Under the pieces are notes generated by a model. That model saw nothing but the letters and a program-made list of their open reading frames with translations, did not search any database and was not told where the DNA came from. Position numbers and translations under genes: made by a program. Below are positions 27,073 to 36,776 of a DNA stretch of 64,000 nt, in pieces; the first letter of the stretch is position 1; each line of letters opens with the position of its first letter. This DNA is from Hyphomicrobiales bacterium (lineage in GTDB: Bacteria; Pseudomonadota; Alphaproteobacteria; Rhizobiales; Rhizobiaceae), in NCBI GenBank assembly GCA_900470805.1, contig UCCA01000005.1, positions 176,014 through 240,013 of the forward strand, in the 5' to 3' direction.

Positions 27073-28145
27073 ATGAACCAGACACTCACGGAAATCGATA
27101 CCATAGCTGCCGAGGCGAAGCTTGCTTCAGGCCTGGTTTACGTTCCGGGATTGGACACCGGGATCACCCGCAAGATGGGAGCAAAGGGCTTTTTGTATTA
27201 CAGGTCGGATGGGCGCCGTATCACGGAGACTGCGGAAATAGGTCGACTGAATTCGCTTGCGATCCCGCCAGCCTACACGGACGTCGTAATCTCCACGAAT
27301 CCGTTCTCTCACCTCCAAGCGATCGGGAAAGATGCACGAGGAAGGCGTCATTACCGCTATCACGCTGACTGGCACGCTGAGCGAGGTAAGGCGAAGTTCG
27401 AGCGGTTAGCGGAGTTTGCGCACCGTCTGCCCGACCTGCGTGAGAAGGTCGACGCCGATTTGCGCTTGCGTGGTCTGACAATGGATAAGGCCGTCGCCAC
27501 CGTCGTTTGGATGCTGGATAACCTCTATATCCGCATCGGAAATGCAGCATACGCGGAGTCAAACAAATCGTTCGGCCTCACCACGTTGCGCAATCGACAC
27601 GTCAAGGTCGAAGGCGGTAGTGTAAAGTTCCGCTTCAAGGGCAAATCCGGCAAGGAGTGGAACCTGGCTCATAGCGACCGGCGGATAGCCAACGTCGTAC
27701 GGAAACTGCAGGAACTGCCCGGCCAACATCTCTTCCAATATCTCTGCGACGATGGCGGCCGTCGTCAAATTTCGTCCAATGACGTGAATGCATACATTAA
27801 GGAAGTGACCGGCGAGGATTTCAGCTCTCGGCAGTTCCGAACCTGGGTGCAACATGCATGGCAGTGGAAGCGTTGGCCTCGATTGAGGCAGCAGATACAA
27901 AAAGAGCACTTGCGCGACAGCTGAATGAGGCAATCGATCAAGTTGCCGCCAAGCTCGTCAACACCCGATCCGTCTGCCGATCATCCTACATTCACCCAGG
28001 CGTTTTCCAGGATTTTGAAGCTGGCACTCTCCGCGAGGTCCTAAAGTTCAAGACCCGAAGCGAGCGGTTGCTCCAATGGATGGATGATGAAGAGATTCGG
28101 GTCGTGAAGTGGCTGAAAACGAGAGATGCTGATCGCCTGTCCTGA
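27073..28145 (+). pseudogene. DNA topoisomerase IB, split by a frameshift
   Basis: The first frame (27073-27924) carries the N-terminal domain and most of the catalytic core: PGITRK-like GITRKMGAKGF, RIGNAAYAESNKSFGLTTLRNRHV, FKGKSGKEW and SSRQ-FRTW. Then one base is missing in TGGG near 27851-27853 and the rest (MAVEALASIEAADTKRAL to SYIHPGVFQDFEAG) lies in the next frame to 28145. The catalytic tyrosine is in SYIHP, so the first frame alone cannot relax DNA. Poxvirus-type topoisomerase IB relaxes supercoils and is frequent in bacterial stress loci. Real mutation or a one-base assembly error. Confidence 0.88.
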
Positions 28146-28327
28146 CAGGAGCTGGTCACGCCTTACGGAAGATCTCTGGATCGTCGAGTGAGAAATTGGA
28201 ATACCGTGACAGACGTTGCCGTACACAAGGTTTCGTTGTTCGGGGTTTGGGGTGATTTTGTATCCCCGATTCGTAAGCCGTTGGAGAAGACCCCGCGAAC
28301 CGCAGGGTCTCCTGCTGCCGTTATGGC

Positions 28328-28858
28328 CTACTTCTTGTCGAGTTCCTGAGCCATCATGTAGTGGTGCTGGAGTGCAGGAAGTGTCTTGGCGGCCCATGCT
28401 TTCAGCTCTGGATTTTCGCCTTCTTCCGAATACCGTTTGAACAGATCGACTGCATCCTCGTGAGCGTCGACCTGCTCGTCGACATATTCCTCATTGAAAT
28501 CTGCCGCTTGTAGCTTGGCAAGATCATCAACGCGCTTCTTGTCGTCCTCCGTCAGGGACGGGACTGGAGCGGCCTTGACCTTGCCACTATCGATGAGCGC
28601 CTTTAGCTCGGCCGACGTCTTTTCGTGGTCTGCAACCATCTGCCGGGCAAAGGTCTTGATCGCATCGTCACCCTTCTGGAGGGCAAGCTTGCTGGATTCG
28701 ATCTCAAACTTGTCGCTTGCAGACGCTTCCAATACGAAATCTTCCGTCTTTGGTGCAACGCCGAGCGCAGAATTCACGCCGGTCGCTTCAGTTGCAGACT
28801 GAGCGAGGGCAGCGGTCGCTGTGAGCACGAGTGCGGCAGTTAGTAAGGTCTTTTTCAT
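28328..28858 (-). CDS. Exported DUF4142 protein
   Basis: 176 residues from ATG 28858 (AGGAGAGAGAC site). A signal peptide ends ALAQS; the mature protein is a ferritin-like all-helical DUF4142 domain (SASDKFEIESSKLALQKGDDAIKTFARQMVADHEKTS, ending in HYMMAQELDKK). DUF4142 proteins are periplasmic, frequently stress-induced, of unknown biochemical role. A paralogue is at 41345-41848; both have EcfG-type promoters. The gene is convergent with the topoisomerase gene. Confidence 0.9.
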   Translation of the reverse strand: MKKTLLTAALVLTATAALAQSATEATGVNSALGVAPKTEDFVLEASASDKFEIESSKLALQKGDDAIKTFARQMVADHEKTSAELKALIDSGKVKAAPVPSLTEDDKKRVDDLAKLQAADFNEEYVDEQVDAHEDAVDLFKRYSEEGENPELKAWAAKTLPALQHHYMMAQELDKK

Positions 28859-28883
28859 GTCTCTCTCCTTGTGACGCCGCAGA

Positions 28884-28908
28884 AACTTCCCCAACCCGAG
28901 TTGGTTCC
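28884..28908 (-). promoter_or_regulatory. EcfG-type promoter of DUF4142 gene
   Basis: Minus-strand GGAAC (28908-28904), 17 bases, GTT (28886-28884), 26 bases before the ATG at 28858. Confidence 0.72.
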
Positions 28909-28975
28909 TTGACGCGCTTGGAAAGCAATAAGTTAACGGACCGCGTTGATTCGGGAAATTGTTGGATCACGAGTA

Positions 28976-30469
28976 TCACGGGTGAAGGAAATCCCTGCGA
29001 ACCCATACGCTGACGCTTCCTCCATTTGTTGCGAAATCCGCCCGACCTTGATCGTCGGTGGTGACTTCACCTTCGTAGTGACTCAGAAAGTCGATGAACG
29101 GCACGTTGGAATAATCCGCACCAAGATCGACCGATAGATGACCGCCTACGCCGTTCGACATAACCACGACGCAGCCGGGCTCGCTCGCGGTGCCTTGACG
29201 GACGAAACCGATCACATTCGGGTTTTCGAAATGATCGATCTGCGGTCCATTTGCGAACCGCTGACGTGCTTCGATCAACTTGGGCAAGCAGCCGATTGCT
29301 GGCATCTCAACATTCTGCTGTTTCCCGTCGTCGCCTTTGTCGCTGTATTCCGCGCCGTACAAATCAGGGTAGAAGACGCAAGGCGTGCCCTGTTCGCGCA
29401 GCAGGATTAACGTATAGGCGAGGGGCTTGAACCAAGGCTCGACTGTCGCTTCGAGCGACTGCAAAGGCTGCGTGTCGTGGTTGTCGACCAGAGTCACGGC
29501 GTGATCTGGAATGGACGAAACGAGCGAGCCATCAAAAATAGTGCGCATGTCGAAGTCTCCACCTGCCTTGGAGGCATCGTGGAAACGGTGGTGGAGCGCC
29601 ACGTCGAAAAGCATCAGCTGTTTGTCGACGAGTTCCAGATAGTTGGCGAGCGTTGCCATATCGGGATGCCAATACTCGGCGACGACAAATAGATCGGTGC
29701 CGATCGTGTCCCGCATATGGCCAACCCAATCCTTGAAGAACCACGCTGGGATATGTTTGGCTGCGTCAAGACGGAACCCGCCAACCGGCACCTGCTCGGA
29801 AAACCAACGTCCCCAGTATCTAAGCTCTTCATACACAGCCTTGTTGCGAAACTCGACATCTGCTCCCATCAGGTAGTCGAAGTTGCCCAACTCATCATCC
29901 ACTTCGTCGTTCCACTGACCTTCGCCATACTCGTTCATGAGCCGGAAGACGCCTGTTCCATCGGGCTGCTCAATCACGTCCACTCCACTGAAGCACTGCT
30001 TGTCCCATATGAACTCAGAGTGTTTTCCCTGCCTTCCCGGAAAAGTGAAACGCGTGTAGGCAAGCGCTTTCACGTCTTCTTTTTCGATTTGCGTTCGGTC
30101 TTCGGAGTTCACACGTCTGACAACCACGCTTTCCTTTTCGTCCGCTCCCATCTTGTGGTTCAGCACAACGTCATGGATCGACCGTATCTTGTGGTCGGCA
30201 AGGTTCCTGCAGGCGTTTTCGAAGGCGGTCCTGTCACCGTATTTGGTGGCCACGCTTGCCTTTTGGTCAAACTCCCCAAGGTCGAAGAGATCATAGGTGT
30301 CATAGCCCACCGAGGCAGCCCCAGAGGCTCCTTTATAGGCAGGGGGTAGCCAGACGTCGGTGACGCCGATCCTTGCAAGATCCTCAGCCTTTTCGCTGAC
30401 CTCTCTCCAAAGATGACCGTCGGTTGGCGAATACCAATGGAAAAATTGCAGGAGCGTGCGTTTGTTCAT
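28976..30469 (-). CDS. Cytoplasmic alpha-amylase (GH13)
   Basis: 497 residues from ATG 30469 (MNKRTLLQFFHWYSP), with no signal peptide, so cytoplasmic. The four GH13 regions are visible: DVVLNHK, GFRLDAAKH (nucleophile Asp), EYW (acid Glu) and LVDNHDTQ (third carboxylate). The length and start match the AmyS-type cytoplasmic amylases that cut glycogen or maltodextrins. It is the third gene of a minus-strand set with poxB and a small ORF, suggesting carbon-store mobilisation. The frame is intact. Confidence 0.93.
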   Translation of the reverse strand: MNKRTLLQFFHWYSPTDGHLWREVSEKAEDLARIGVTDVWLPPAYKGASGAASVGYDTYDLFDLGEFDQKASVATKYGDRTAFENACRNLADHKIRSIHDVVLNHKMGADEKESVVVRRVNSEDRTQIEKEDVKALAYTRFTFPGRQGKHSEFIWDKQCFSGVDVIEQPDGTGVFRLMNEYGEGQWNDEVDDELGNFDYLMGADVEFRNKAVYEELRYWGRWFSEQVPVGGFRLDAAKHIPAWFFKDWVGHMRDTIGTDLFVVAEYWHPDMATLANYLELVDKQLMLFDVALHHRFHDASKAGGDFDMRTIFDGSLVSSIPDHAVTLVDNHDTQPLQSLEATVEPWFKPLAYTLILLREQGTPCVFYPDLYGAEYSDKGDDGKQQNVEMPAIGCLPKLIEARQRFANGPQIDHFENPNVIGFVRQGTASEPGCVVVMSNGVGGHLSVDLGADYSNVPFIDFLSHYEGEVTTDDQGRADFATNGGSVSVWVRRDFLHP

Positions 30470-30556
30470 ACGGTTCTCCGAAATGCTAAGCGGGATTTCT
30501 CTCGGACGATGGATGCGTGGTGGATTTGTGGCGAGCTGACGATCGCTCGCAGGCAC

Positions 30557-30745
30557 CTATCTGTATTCTCGGGGGATACGCCTGTTGGTCAGCAACTCTT
30601 GGAGCGTGGCGAACTGACCGAAAAGCTTCAGAAGGTCACGTCGCTGCATGTCATCTAGGCGGTAGCGGTCGGCGAAATCCTCGACGCGGAGAACTTCTCG
30701 AAGTCTTTCGCCCTTGACGAAGTCGCTTTGGAAATGAGTGCTCAT
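30557..30745 (-). CDS. Small hypothetical protein, 62 aa
   Basis: Start ATG 30745 (MSTHFQSDFVKGERLREVLRVED) chosen over the longer 30904 frame. The protein is helical, with RLDDMQRRDLLKLFGQFATLQELL forming an amphipathic helix. It lies between poxB and the amylase gene in the same direction. Family unknown. Confidence 0.6.
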   Translation of the reverse strand: MSTHFQSDFVKGERLREVLRVEDFADRYRLDDMQRRDLLKLFGQFATLQELLTNRRIPREYR

Positions 30746-30953
30746 GAAACCCCTCGAAATTGCGCGAGGGAAATGTTCGTCATGAGAGATGGTTCCGTCG
30801 CCTTGCGCCAAATTGCCAAGGGTCGCATCGACCAACGTCGTCGTAACAGTTATACGATAACGCCGGATGGAGAAGGCTTCGGGTCGGATGACACGAAATA
30901 TCATCTTCGGAGCGGATCAACTGAGCTGTGCGGCCGTCCGTAGTTCTACGTCC

Positions 30954-32681
30954 TCATCGTGAGAAGAAGTTAGACACCGTAAGATCGATCAACTTGTCAC
31001 CACGACCATCCATGACCGCACGGATAGCCCAAAGCCCGAAACCCTTCACCTGAGCTGCCTCGATCTTAGGCGGGATCGAAAGTTCCTGGGTGTTCGTGAC
31101 CACATCCAATAGGGCAGGGCCGGGATGAGCGAGGATGTCCCTGACGGCGCCTTCAAGTTCCATCGGGTCCTCTACCCGGATGCCGTGGACACCCGCCGCT
31201 CGCGCCACGGCCGCGAAGTCGGGGTTCTTTAAGTCAGTTCCCGTCTCAAGGAAACCGGCCGCCTTCATCTCCATCGCCACGAACCCAAGCGTCGAGTTGT
31301 TGAATATCACCACCTTCACCGGCAGGTTCTGCTGCACGAGTGTCAGAAAATCGCCCATCAACATGGCAAAGCCGCCGTCGCCCGACATGCTGATGACCTG
31401 GCGGCCTTTGAAAGTTGCCTGGGCGCCGATGGCTTGGGGCAGGGCGTTCGCCATCGAACCGTGGACGAGGGAGCCAATCAGTCGCCGTTTGCCGTTCATC
31501 TTGAGGTATCGAGCAGCCCAGATCGTTGGTGTACCCACATCAAACGTGAAGACTGCATCATCTGATGCCTGCTCACTGAGAAGACGTGCAACGTACTGAG
31601 GATGAATTTTCCCGCCACGCTTGCCCGAGGCCAGATCATCAAGACTTTCGCGGGCTTTCTTATAGGCAGCCAGGCAATCCCTGAGGTGACCGTCCTCGGA
31701 TCTATCCTTCAGGCGCGGCCAAAGTGCGCTAATCGTCGATTTAACGTCACCTACGACGGCAAGATCAAGCGGTGTCCTACGACCCAGGTTCTCCGGCCGA
31801 ATATCGACTTGGATAATCTTTGCATCGGTAGGATAGAACTGCCGGTAGGGAAAGTCAGTCCCGAGCATCAAGAGGGTATCGCATTCGAGCATGGCCTTGT
31901 AGCCGGAAGAGAAGCCGATCAAGCCGGTCATGCCGACATCGAATGGGTTGTCCCATTCAACAAACTCCTTGCCACCAAGTGCATGGACGATCGGAGCCTT
32001 GAGCTTGTCTGCAAGGACGATCAGCTCGTCGTGGGCACCTTCACATCCTCTGCCACAAAGCAACGTGACCTTCGAACTGTTGTCCAAAAGCTCAACCATC
32101 TGGTCGATCTGCTCGCCAGCAGGCACCACAGTCGGCTGCGGCAGAGCAAGCGCAATCGACTGCGAGATCTTCGCGGTGAAATGGGTCAGCGCAACGTCGC
32201 CAGGGATAACAACGACCGCTACGCCACGCTTGCCGACGGCAGCTCGGATCGCGGACTCGATAACAGCCGGAAGCTGCTCAGGCCGACTGACTATCTCGCA
32301 ATAATGGCTGCACTCCCGGAAGAGTTGGTCCGGATGGGTTTCCTGAAAGTAGCCGCGCCCAATCTCAGCCGACGGGATTTGAGCCGCAATTGCAAGAACC
32401 GGCACACGAGAACGATGGCAATCGAATAGGCCATTGATCAAGTGGAGATTGCCCGGGCCACAGCTGCCAGCACAAACCGCGAGTTTACCGGTAAGGTGGG
32501 CTTCCGCCCCTGCAGCAAAAGCGGCCGTCTCTTCGTGGCGGGTGTGGACCCATTCGATGTCTCCGCGCCGCCTAAGCGACTCCGTCAGCCCATTCAAGCT
32601 GTCGCCAACCACTCCGTAGATGCGCTCAACACCGGCGGAATGCAGGACCTCTGTGAGAACGTCAGCGACCTTGGACTTCAT
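30954..32681 (-). CDS. poxB: Thiamine-dependent pyruvate dehydrogenase (quinone) PoxB
   Basis: 575 residues from ATG 32681 (AGGAGCACCCC site). It has the three-domain thiamine-diphosphate enzyme layout: PYR domain ([23 protein letters not shown] with the catalytic Glu), central FAD-type domain, and PP domain with the GDG...N motif ([12 protein letters not shown], then FNNSTLG). The pattern and length match PoxB, which oxidises pyruvate to acetate and CO2, passing electrons to ubiquinone at the membrane, and which is a general-stress and stationary-phase enzyme. Acetolactate-synthase-like relatives are less likely, because the sequence starts like PoxB. Confidence 0.92.
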   Translation of the reverse strand: MKSKVADVLTEVLHSAGVERIYGVVGDSLNGLTESLRRRGDIEWVHTRHEETAAFAAGAEAHLTGKLAVCAGSCGPGNLHLINGLFDCHRSRVPVLAIAAQIPSAEIGRGYFQETHPDQLFRECSHYCEIVSRPEQLPAVIESAIRAAVGKRGVAVVVIPGDVALTHFTAKISQSIALALPQPTVVPAGEQIDQMVELLDNSSKVTLLCGRGCEGAHDELIVLADKLKAPIVHALGGKEFVEWDNPFDVGMTGLIGFSSGYKAMLECDTLLMLGTDFPYRQFYPTDAKIIQVDIRPENLGRRTPLDLAVVGDVKSTISALWPRLKDRSEDGHLRDCLAAYKKARESLDDLASGKRGGKIHPQYVARLLSEQASDDAVFTFDVGTPTIWAARYLKMNGKRRLIGSLVHGSMANALPQAIGAQATFKGRQVISMSGDGGFAMLMGDFLTLVQQNLPVKVVIFNNSTLGFVAMEMKAAGFLETGTDLKNPDFAAVARAAGVHGIRVEDPMELEGAVRDILAHPGPALLDVVTNTQELSIPPKIEAAQVKGFGLWAIRAVMDGRGDKLIDLTVSNFFSR

Positions 32682-32753
32682 GGGGTGCTCCTGGCATGTA
32701 CCGTCAGATCTCGAAACTAGGTGGCGGTGACCAAACCTCAACCCACAATTCCT

Positions 32754-32963
32754 TCAATGAGCTACCGCATGATCGATGATATCGGCTCTGAGATCATCTT
32801 CGATTTGGTCGATCTTCAGCGATAGGCGCTGTATCAGCAAAGGCGCGTATTGAGCACTCGCTATTTCAGAGGATGACGTGAGTACCTCGGCAGCGGTTCT
32901 GACCAGGGTTGCCTCAAGGCTGCCAAGGTGGAGCCTTCGGGCCTGCTCAGGGAGATAGACCAT
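32754..32963 (-). CDS. Small hypothetical protein, 69 aa
   Basis: 69 residues (MVYLPEQARRLHLGSLEATLVRTAAEVL, then a long acidic helix SLKIDQIEDDLRADI). Just upstream of poxB, same direction, 72 bases apart. A frame overlapping its 5' side (from 33091) ends in a similar basic stretch, so a frameshifted longer gene is possible. Function unknown. Confidence 0.45.
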   Translation of the reverse strand: MVYLPEQARRLHLGSLEATLVRTAAEVLTSSSEIASAQYAPLLIQRLSLKIDQIEDDLRADIIDHAVAH

Positions 32964-33229
32964 TCTTGCGAGAGGCGCCGCAGGATGGCAGTCCGGTGAG
33001 CTATCGATCGGTCATTTGTTCCATTGCCAAGAAAGGCAGCCTCAAATGCGGAGGACCTGGCAGCGGATGCGTTGCTGAGATGATGCGTCATCGATTGCCT
33101 CCGTGGGGTGTGTTAGGTTGAGGCTATCCGATTGAAGGATGGTACGCGCGAATTTCTATGCGCCTTCTGACGCGCAGTGCTTTGATGCATGAAGTGTCCA
33201 TCAAAAACAGGTGGGCACCAGATCATGGA

Positions 33230-33610
33230 TAATGCAGGTGCGGCTTGTTGGCCGCGACGGCCGCCGTCCATATGACCCTGTTTCTCGTGATCAGCTCGTC
33301 GCAGCGTGTTTATAACCGGGCGTTCCGGTCTCTCGGCTAGCACGTGAACACGGTGTGTATGCCAATCTCGTTCGTAAGTGGATCAAGAGGGTCCTGGAGC
33401 AGCGTCCTTCGCCATCGGTCTCGGCCTTCGTTGCAGTTCAGATTGCTCCAGCTATGCGGTCGGGTTTTGGCGGCGATTTACTGACGAAGAGCGTGGCAGT
33501 GGGCAAGTCGTGTCATGCATCCAAGGTGAGCGCACTCATATCCAACGGGATCAGCCTGACCGTTCAGGGCGACGATGACTGGGGATTGATCGCAATCTTT
33601 CAAAAAGCAT
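33230..33610 (+). pseudogene. IS66-family accessory protein (TnpA) relic
   Basis: The plus strand reads RLVGRDGRRPYDPVSRDQLVAACL, then TAA where CAA would be expected, PGVPVSRLAREHGVYANLVRKWI, and later SALISNGISLTVQG. This is the HTH-containing accessory protein of IS66 elements. One nonsense codon (33310-33318 region) and truncated ends show it is dead. At about 33610 it runs straight into an exonuclease III fragment, marking a recombination junction. No IS66 transposase gene or terminal repeats were seen. Confidence 0.75.
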
Positions 33611-33741
33611 ATGCTCGCGACGCCGGACTGAGGCTCGACACTTTCTTTTGAGCTCGGAAGCAGCGTCGAGCCTAGCGAAATCCGAAGTCGACAAGCATGT
33701 CCGAGGATGGGAGCACACCAGCTATATAAGAACGACATCGT
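33608..33741 (+). pseudogene. xthA: Exonuclease III C-terminal fragment (left copy)
   Basis: KAYARDAGLRLD and, after a one-base deletion at about 33638, FLLSSEAASSLAKSEVDKHVRGWEH correspond to the C-terminal end of exonuclease III. About 91 bases are nearly identical to 63909-64000. The remaining gene is absent here. It is joined directly to the IS66 relic. Confidence 0.7.
33613..33703 (+). repeat. Near-identical repeat shared with 63909-64000
   Basis: Starts GCTCGCGACGCCGGACTG and ends AAGTCGACAAGCATGTCCG in both places; differences are a few substitutions and one missing C in the left copy. Both copies are direct repeats about 30 kb apart and encode the exonuclease III C-terminus. Confidence 0.85.
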
Positions 33742-33950
33742 GATAGGTCATGCTGTGGAACGGACGAGTCGGAGGACGCCCGGGTCCCCGAAATGGGTGT
33801 CTCCTGTGAAATAAGTCATCCGGACTAACTGACGCCAGACGCCCTAGTGTCACTCGCGAGCGGACGTTAACGATTTTTATCGCCCAATTTGAACGGTTTA
33901 GGATTTCGAGCGTTCAACCACCCGAAAAATGTTAACTTTTCGGGGACGTC

Positions 33951-34556
33951 ATGAAGGCAATCGCCACCCTCGCTTTCGGAATAGCCTGCGCCGTCGGTGC
34001 ATCGCTCGGCTTAGCGTCCGTAGCTTCCGCGGTCGTCACCAAGCGAGATAGTTCGGCACGCCTGGCGCCTGGGGCATCCGATCTATGGACCATGACACCC
34101 GTGAAGATTGATCGAACTTCTCAATCGTTCGAGCGTTTGCCAGCAGTTCTGTCGACATACGCGTCGTCCCCTGTTCGCATTGCAAGGACCCCGTTGGCAG
34201 CGGAACGGACCAATGAAGTGTCGACAAATGCAGCGGGCGATGTCCGAAAGTCGTCAGACGAACACCTTGCTTGGTGCGCCAGCCGGTACCGTTCGTTCAA
34301 CGCAGACACAAACACCTACCGATCGTTTAGTGGTGAGATGAAAACCTGTTTGTCACCGTTCGAGGGTCGCCAATCTTCCTCCGACCAATACCTGGGTCAG
34401 TCGGCGCAATCTTCGTCCACATCACAGGGCATGGCAGCTTGGTGCGCCGCCCGCTATCAGTCTTACGGGATTGAAGACAACACGTATCAGCCACATGGGG
34501 GCCAAAGACGACCTTGCCGCGGGCCAAAGGCCGGTGACGAGATGGCGCTTCGCTAG
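33951..34556 (+). CDS. BA14K-family secreted protein with two BA14K motifs
   Basis: 201 residues with a signal peptide (cleavage near VASA). The C-terminal half contains two tandem BA14K-like units: HLAWCASRYRSFNADTNTYRSF and MAAWCAARYQSYGIEDNTYQP, each with W-C, RYxS and an N-T-[YF] pattern and a later cysteine. BA14K proteins are small lectin-like surface or periplasmic proteins in Rhizobiales. The duplication is unusual because most family members have one motif. The frame is intact; no stress promoter match is seen upstream. Confidence 0.88.
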   Translation: MKAIATLAFGIACAVGASLGLASVASAVVTKRDSSARLAPGASDLWTMTPVKIDRTSQSFERLPAVLSTYASSPVRIARTPLAAERTNEVSTNAAGDVRKSSDEHLAWCASRYRSFNADTNTYRSFSGEMKTCLSPFEGRQSSSDQYLGQSAQSSSTSQGMAAWCAARYQSYGIEDNTYQPHGGQRRPCRGPKAGDEMALR

Positions 34557-34621
34557 ATCAACGAAGAGAACGTCGCGTTTCTGTCCGATTAGCAAGGAGA
34601 TACGAGCCTGAACCGTCGACT

Positions 34622-35358
34622 TTAAACCGGCCGGACTGCTTCCGCCCACGACATTCCGAACCAAACGGCAGAGTCCGGCGACTTGCCCCAGTCGATCAAG
34701 GCGTCGAGGGCGGCTGTGACGGCGTCTCGCGAAAGCCCGGTCGTTGTGATGTCGCCAATCGCTTCGTCGACGATGCTCGCTATGTTCCGGACCACGTCCT
34801 CGAAATCGGGATCGCCTGCGCATCCCCCGAAGAACACGAGCGTGTTGCGGCGAGGAAGCAGGCCTGCCTGATGCAGTAGCTGGACGAGGCGACGTCCGAC
34901 GATCGGGTCGTTTCCGTGCCTGTCATAAGTGCGCTGGTACGCGTTCCAGACCGACGAGAACCCCGGCGGCTCCGGCCACAGGCGCAGTCCATTGTAGTCG
35001 TCGTCGGAGAGGATGACGCGTCCTCCCGGCCGGACCGCGCGCGCCATGTTGCGCACCACCTCCAGCGGGTCGGGAATGTGCTCGAGGACAAAGCGCGCAT
35101 GAGCGACATCGAACTGACCCATCTCGTCATCGCGGAAAGGCGGATCCAGGACATCGCCTTGTCTCATCTCAAGGATGTCGGCTTCGTTGTCGGCCGCCGC
35201 TTGGCGCATGGCTTCTGCGATCTGTTCGCCGCTTCGCTCGATACCCAGCACCGGCACTCCGGTCGCCCGCGCCAGCGTTCGTTTAGCCGTCCGTTCAACG
35301 CCGTCAACCGTGCTTGCTCGGCTTCACTCGATCCATGCGTATAGTGGGATGATGACAT
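34622..35358 (-). pseudogene. SAM-dependent methyltransferase lacking its SAM-binding motif I
   Basis: From ATG 35358 the start is typical (MSSSHYTHGSSEAEQARLTALNG), but the GxGxG motif I that should follow is deleted and the frame changes near 35270. The rest is well preserved: VLGIERSGEQIAEAMRQA, DVLDPPF, FDVAHARFVLEHIPDP, NMARAVRPGGRVILSDDDY. Without motif I the protein cannot bind S-adenosylmethionine. It probably once methylated a small molecule. Confidence 0.78.
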
Positions 35359-35440
35359 TCGCTGCCCCGCTGGAATGGCGCGACAACGGCGCCAGAAAAG
35401 TGGAAGAGTCAATGAGAGCGACGCCGGATCGTCGGTGGCC

Positions 35441-35737
35441 CTAGGCGTCTTCCTTGTTGAGGATGCGCAGGGCTCTAATTTGTCCGGCCAGCGCGAGCAA
35501 CGCTTTCGCCACTGTCTCGTCGGGCATCTTTTCAACGTTCCGCGCGATTTCGCCGATCACGTATTCAGTCGACCCGTCGAACGGTACCAACTTTCCTGTC
35601 CTTGAGAGAAGTCCGCGAAGCGCTCCGGACGCAGTCACGCCCCGTTCCAGAAGGCGTCGCCGTTCGGCCTGTGGCAGCTTGGGCAAACAGTTCGCGGCAC
35701 GGACGAATTCAGACACCAGATCGGTCGTCACAGTCAT
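35441..35737 (-). CDS. Hypothetical protein coupled to SRAP gene
   Basis: 98 residues: an N-terminal helix (DLVSEFVRAANCLPKLPQAERRRLLERG), a basic loop and an acidic C-terminal helix (DETVAKALLALAGQIRAL). The ATG at 35737 overlaps the TGA of the SRAP gene (35736-35734) in an ATGA junction, so the pair is translationally coupled. That suggests a role linked to SRAP-type DNA repair, although no domain is recognised. Confidence 0.68.
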   Translation of the reverse strand: MTVTTDLVSEFVRAANCLPKLPQAERRRLLERGVTASGALRGLLSRTGKLVPFDGSTEYVIGEIARNVEKMPDETVAKALLALAGQIRALRILNKEDA

Positions 35738-36397
35738 AACGGGTTGATCTCCCGCTTGCCTTCAAACCGCGATGAGTTCACGTCGCGCGATACACGATGG
35801 AATTCCAACCGGCCATCGAGGTTTTCCGTCAACAGCTCCTTGCCTTCGCAGCCTGGGTCGCCGGATCGAGCCAGTCCTTGTAGACGGCCGGATCGAGGAT
35901 GACAGGCTGTCTGTCGTGAAGTTTGGACATCGGTTCGCCCGCCGGCATCGTGACGATCGAGCAGCTCGTGACATCCAGCTTCTCATTGCCCAGACGCCCG
36001 CAAAAGAGAACGGCGCGCCGCCCGGCTGATAGATGAACCACGGATCCTTCTTCCCGTTGTTGGCATTCACCGTCCATTCGTAGAATCCATCCGCTGGGAC
36101 AAGACACCGCTTTGTCTTGAACGCATTCCTGAATGCGGGCGTGGTGTCGATCGTCTCGATGCGAGCGTTGAATAGCGTCGCCTTAGGCAGTTCTTTCGCC
36201 CAAAGAGGCACCAGCCACCATCGGGCAGTCTCTGCCGTCTGCTTACCATCGGCGTCGTTGTGGACGATCAAGACATCCTGTGTGGGCGCGATATTCCATC
36301 GAACCTGTGTGTTACGGCCACGTTCCTCGTTCCAGGGGAGATCGTACAGATCGACGAACGCCGCCCATTCATGTTCGAGAACAAACCTGCCGCACAT
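35734..36397 (-). pseudogene. SRAP-domain protein (YedK-like), frameshifted twice
   Basis: SRAP proteins form covalent links to abasic sites via Cys2 (MCGRF). Frame one covers MCGRFVLEHEW to AFVNARIETID and GFYEWTVNA; frame two continues NEKLDVTSCSIVTMPAGEP and KLHDRQPVILDP (catalytic His); frame three ends ENLDGRLEFHRVSRDVNSS to the TGA at 35736-35734. The switches are near 36000 and 35840. All catalytic residues exist but no single frame joins them. The downstream gene overlaps by four bases. Either truly dead or two one-base assembly errors. Confidence 0.85.
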
Positions 36398-36434
36398 CAA
36401 ACTTCTCCTTCGGTGGCAATGAAGCTGACGTCTT

Positions 36435-36611
36435 TCACGCGGTCAAGAACTCTTCAGTTTGGGGAGATGACGTTTCCATGCCCCGGTTCGACGACACGCC
36501 CGGCATAAACTCGTCGGTGAGCTCGACGAGCGCGGTGGCTACCTGTTCCGCATGCCATACGGCCGCCACGGCGGCCGGCGCCAGCGCCAGCGCCTCGAAG
36601 GCGTCCTCCAT
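36435..36611 (-). CDS. Possible small protein, 58 aa
   Basis: ATG 36611 follows AGGAAGTG; the frame to 36435 reads MEDAFEALALAPAAVAAVWHAEQVATALVELTDEF and then a short polar tail. It is alanine-rich and helical. No family is recognised; it is listed because the ribosome site and composition are reasonable, but it could be chance in this GC-rich stretch. Confidence 0.3.
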   Translation of the reverse strand: MEDAFEALALAPAAVAAVWHAEQVATALVELTDEFMPGVSSNRGMETSSPQTEEFLTA

Positions 36612-36776
36612 CACTTCCTGACAAGGCAGGAAATGGTCCGCGTCTCTGGCTTGGAACGGGAAAGGAACTGCTCAGGAGCAAGAAATGTCGTTGATGCCGT
36701 AACCTTCAAGGACCCATCTTGCGAATTTCCGAACGCTTCCTATCTCGTGTTGGAGACCTCGAATTGGAGACTCGAG

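Noticed and set aside
29717..30349. 210-codon plus-strand frame
   Set aside because: Antisense to the intact alpha-amylase gene; no family features.
36302..36326. GGAAC-N17-GTT on the minus strand
   Set aside because: It is inside the SRAP coding sequence near its 5' end and precedes no separate gene; treated as chance.
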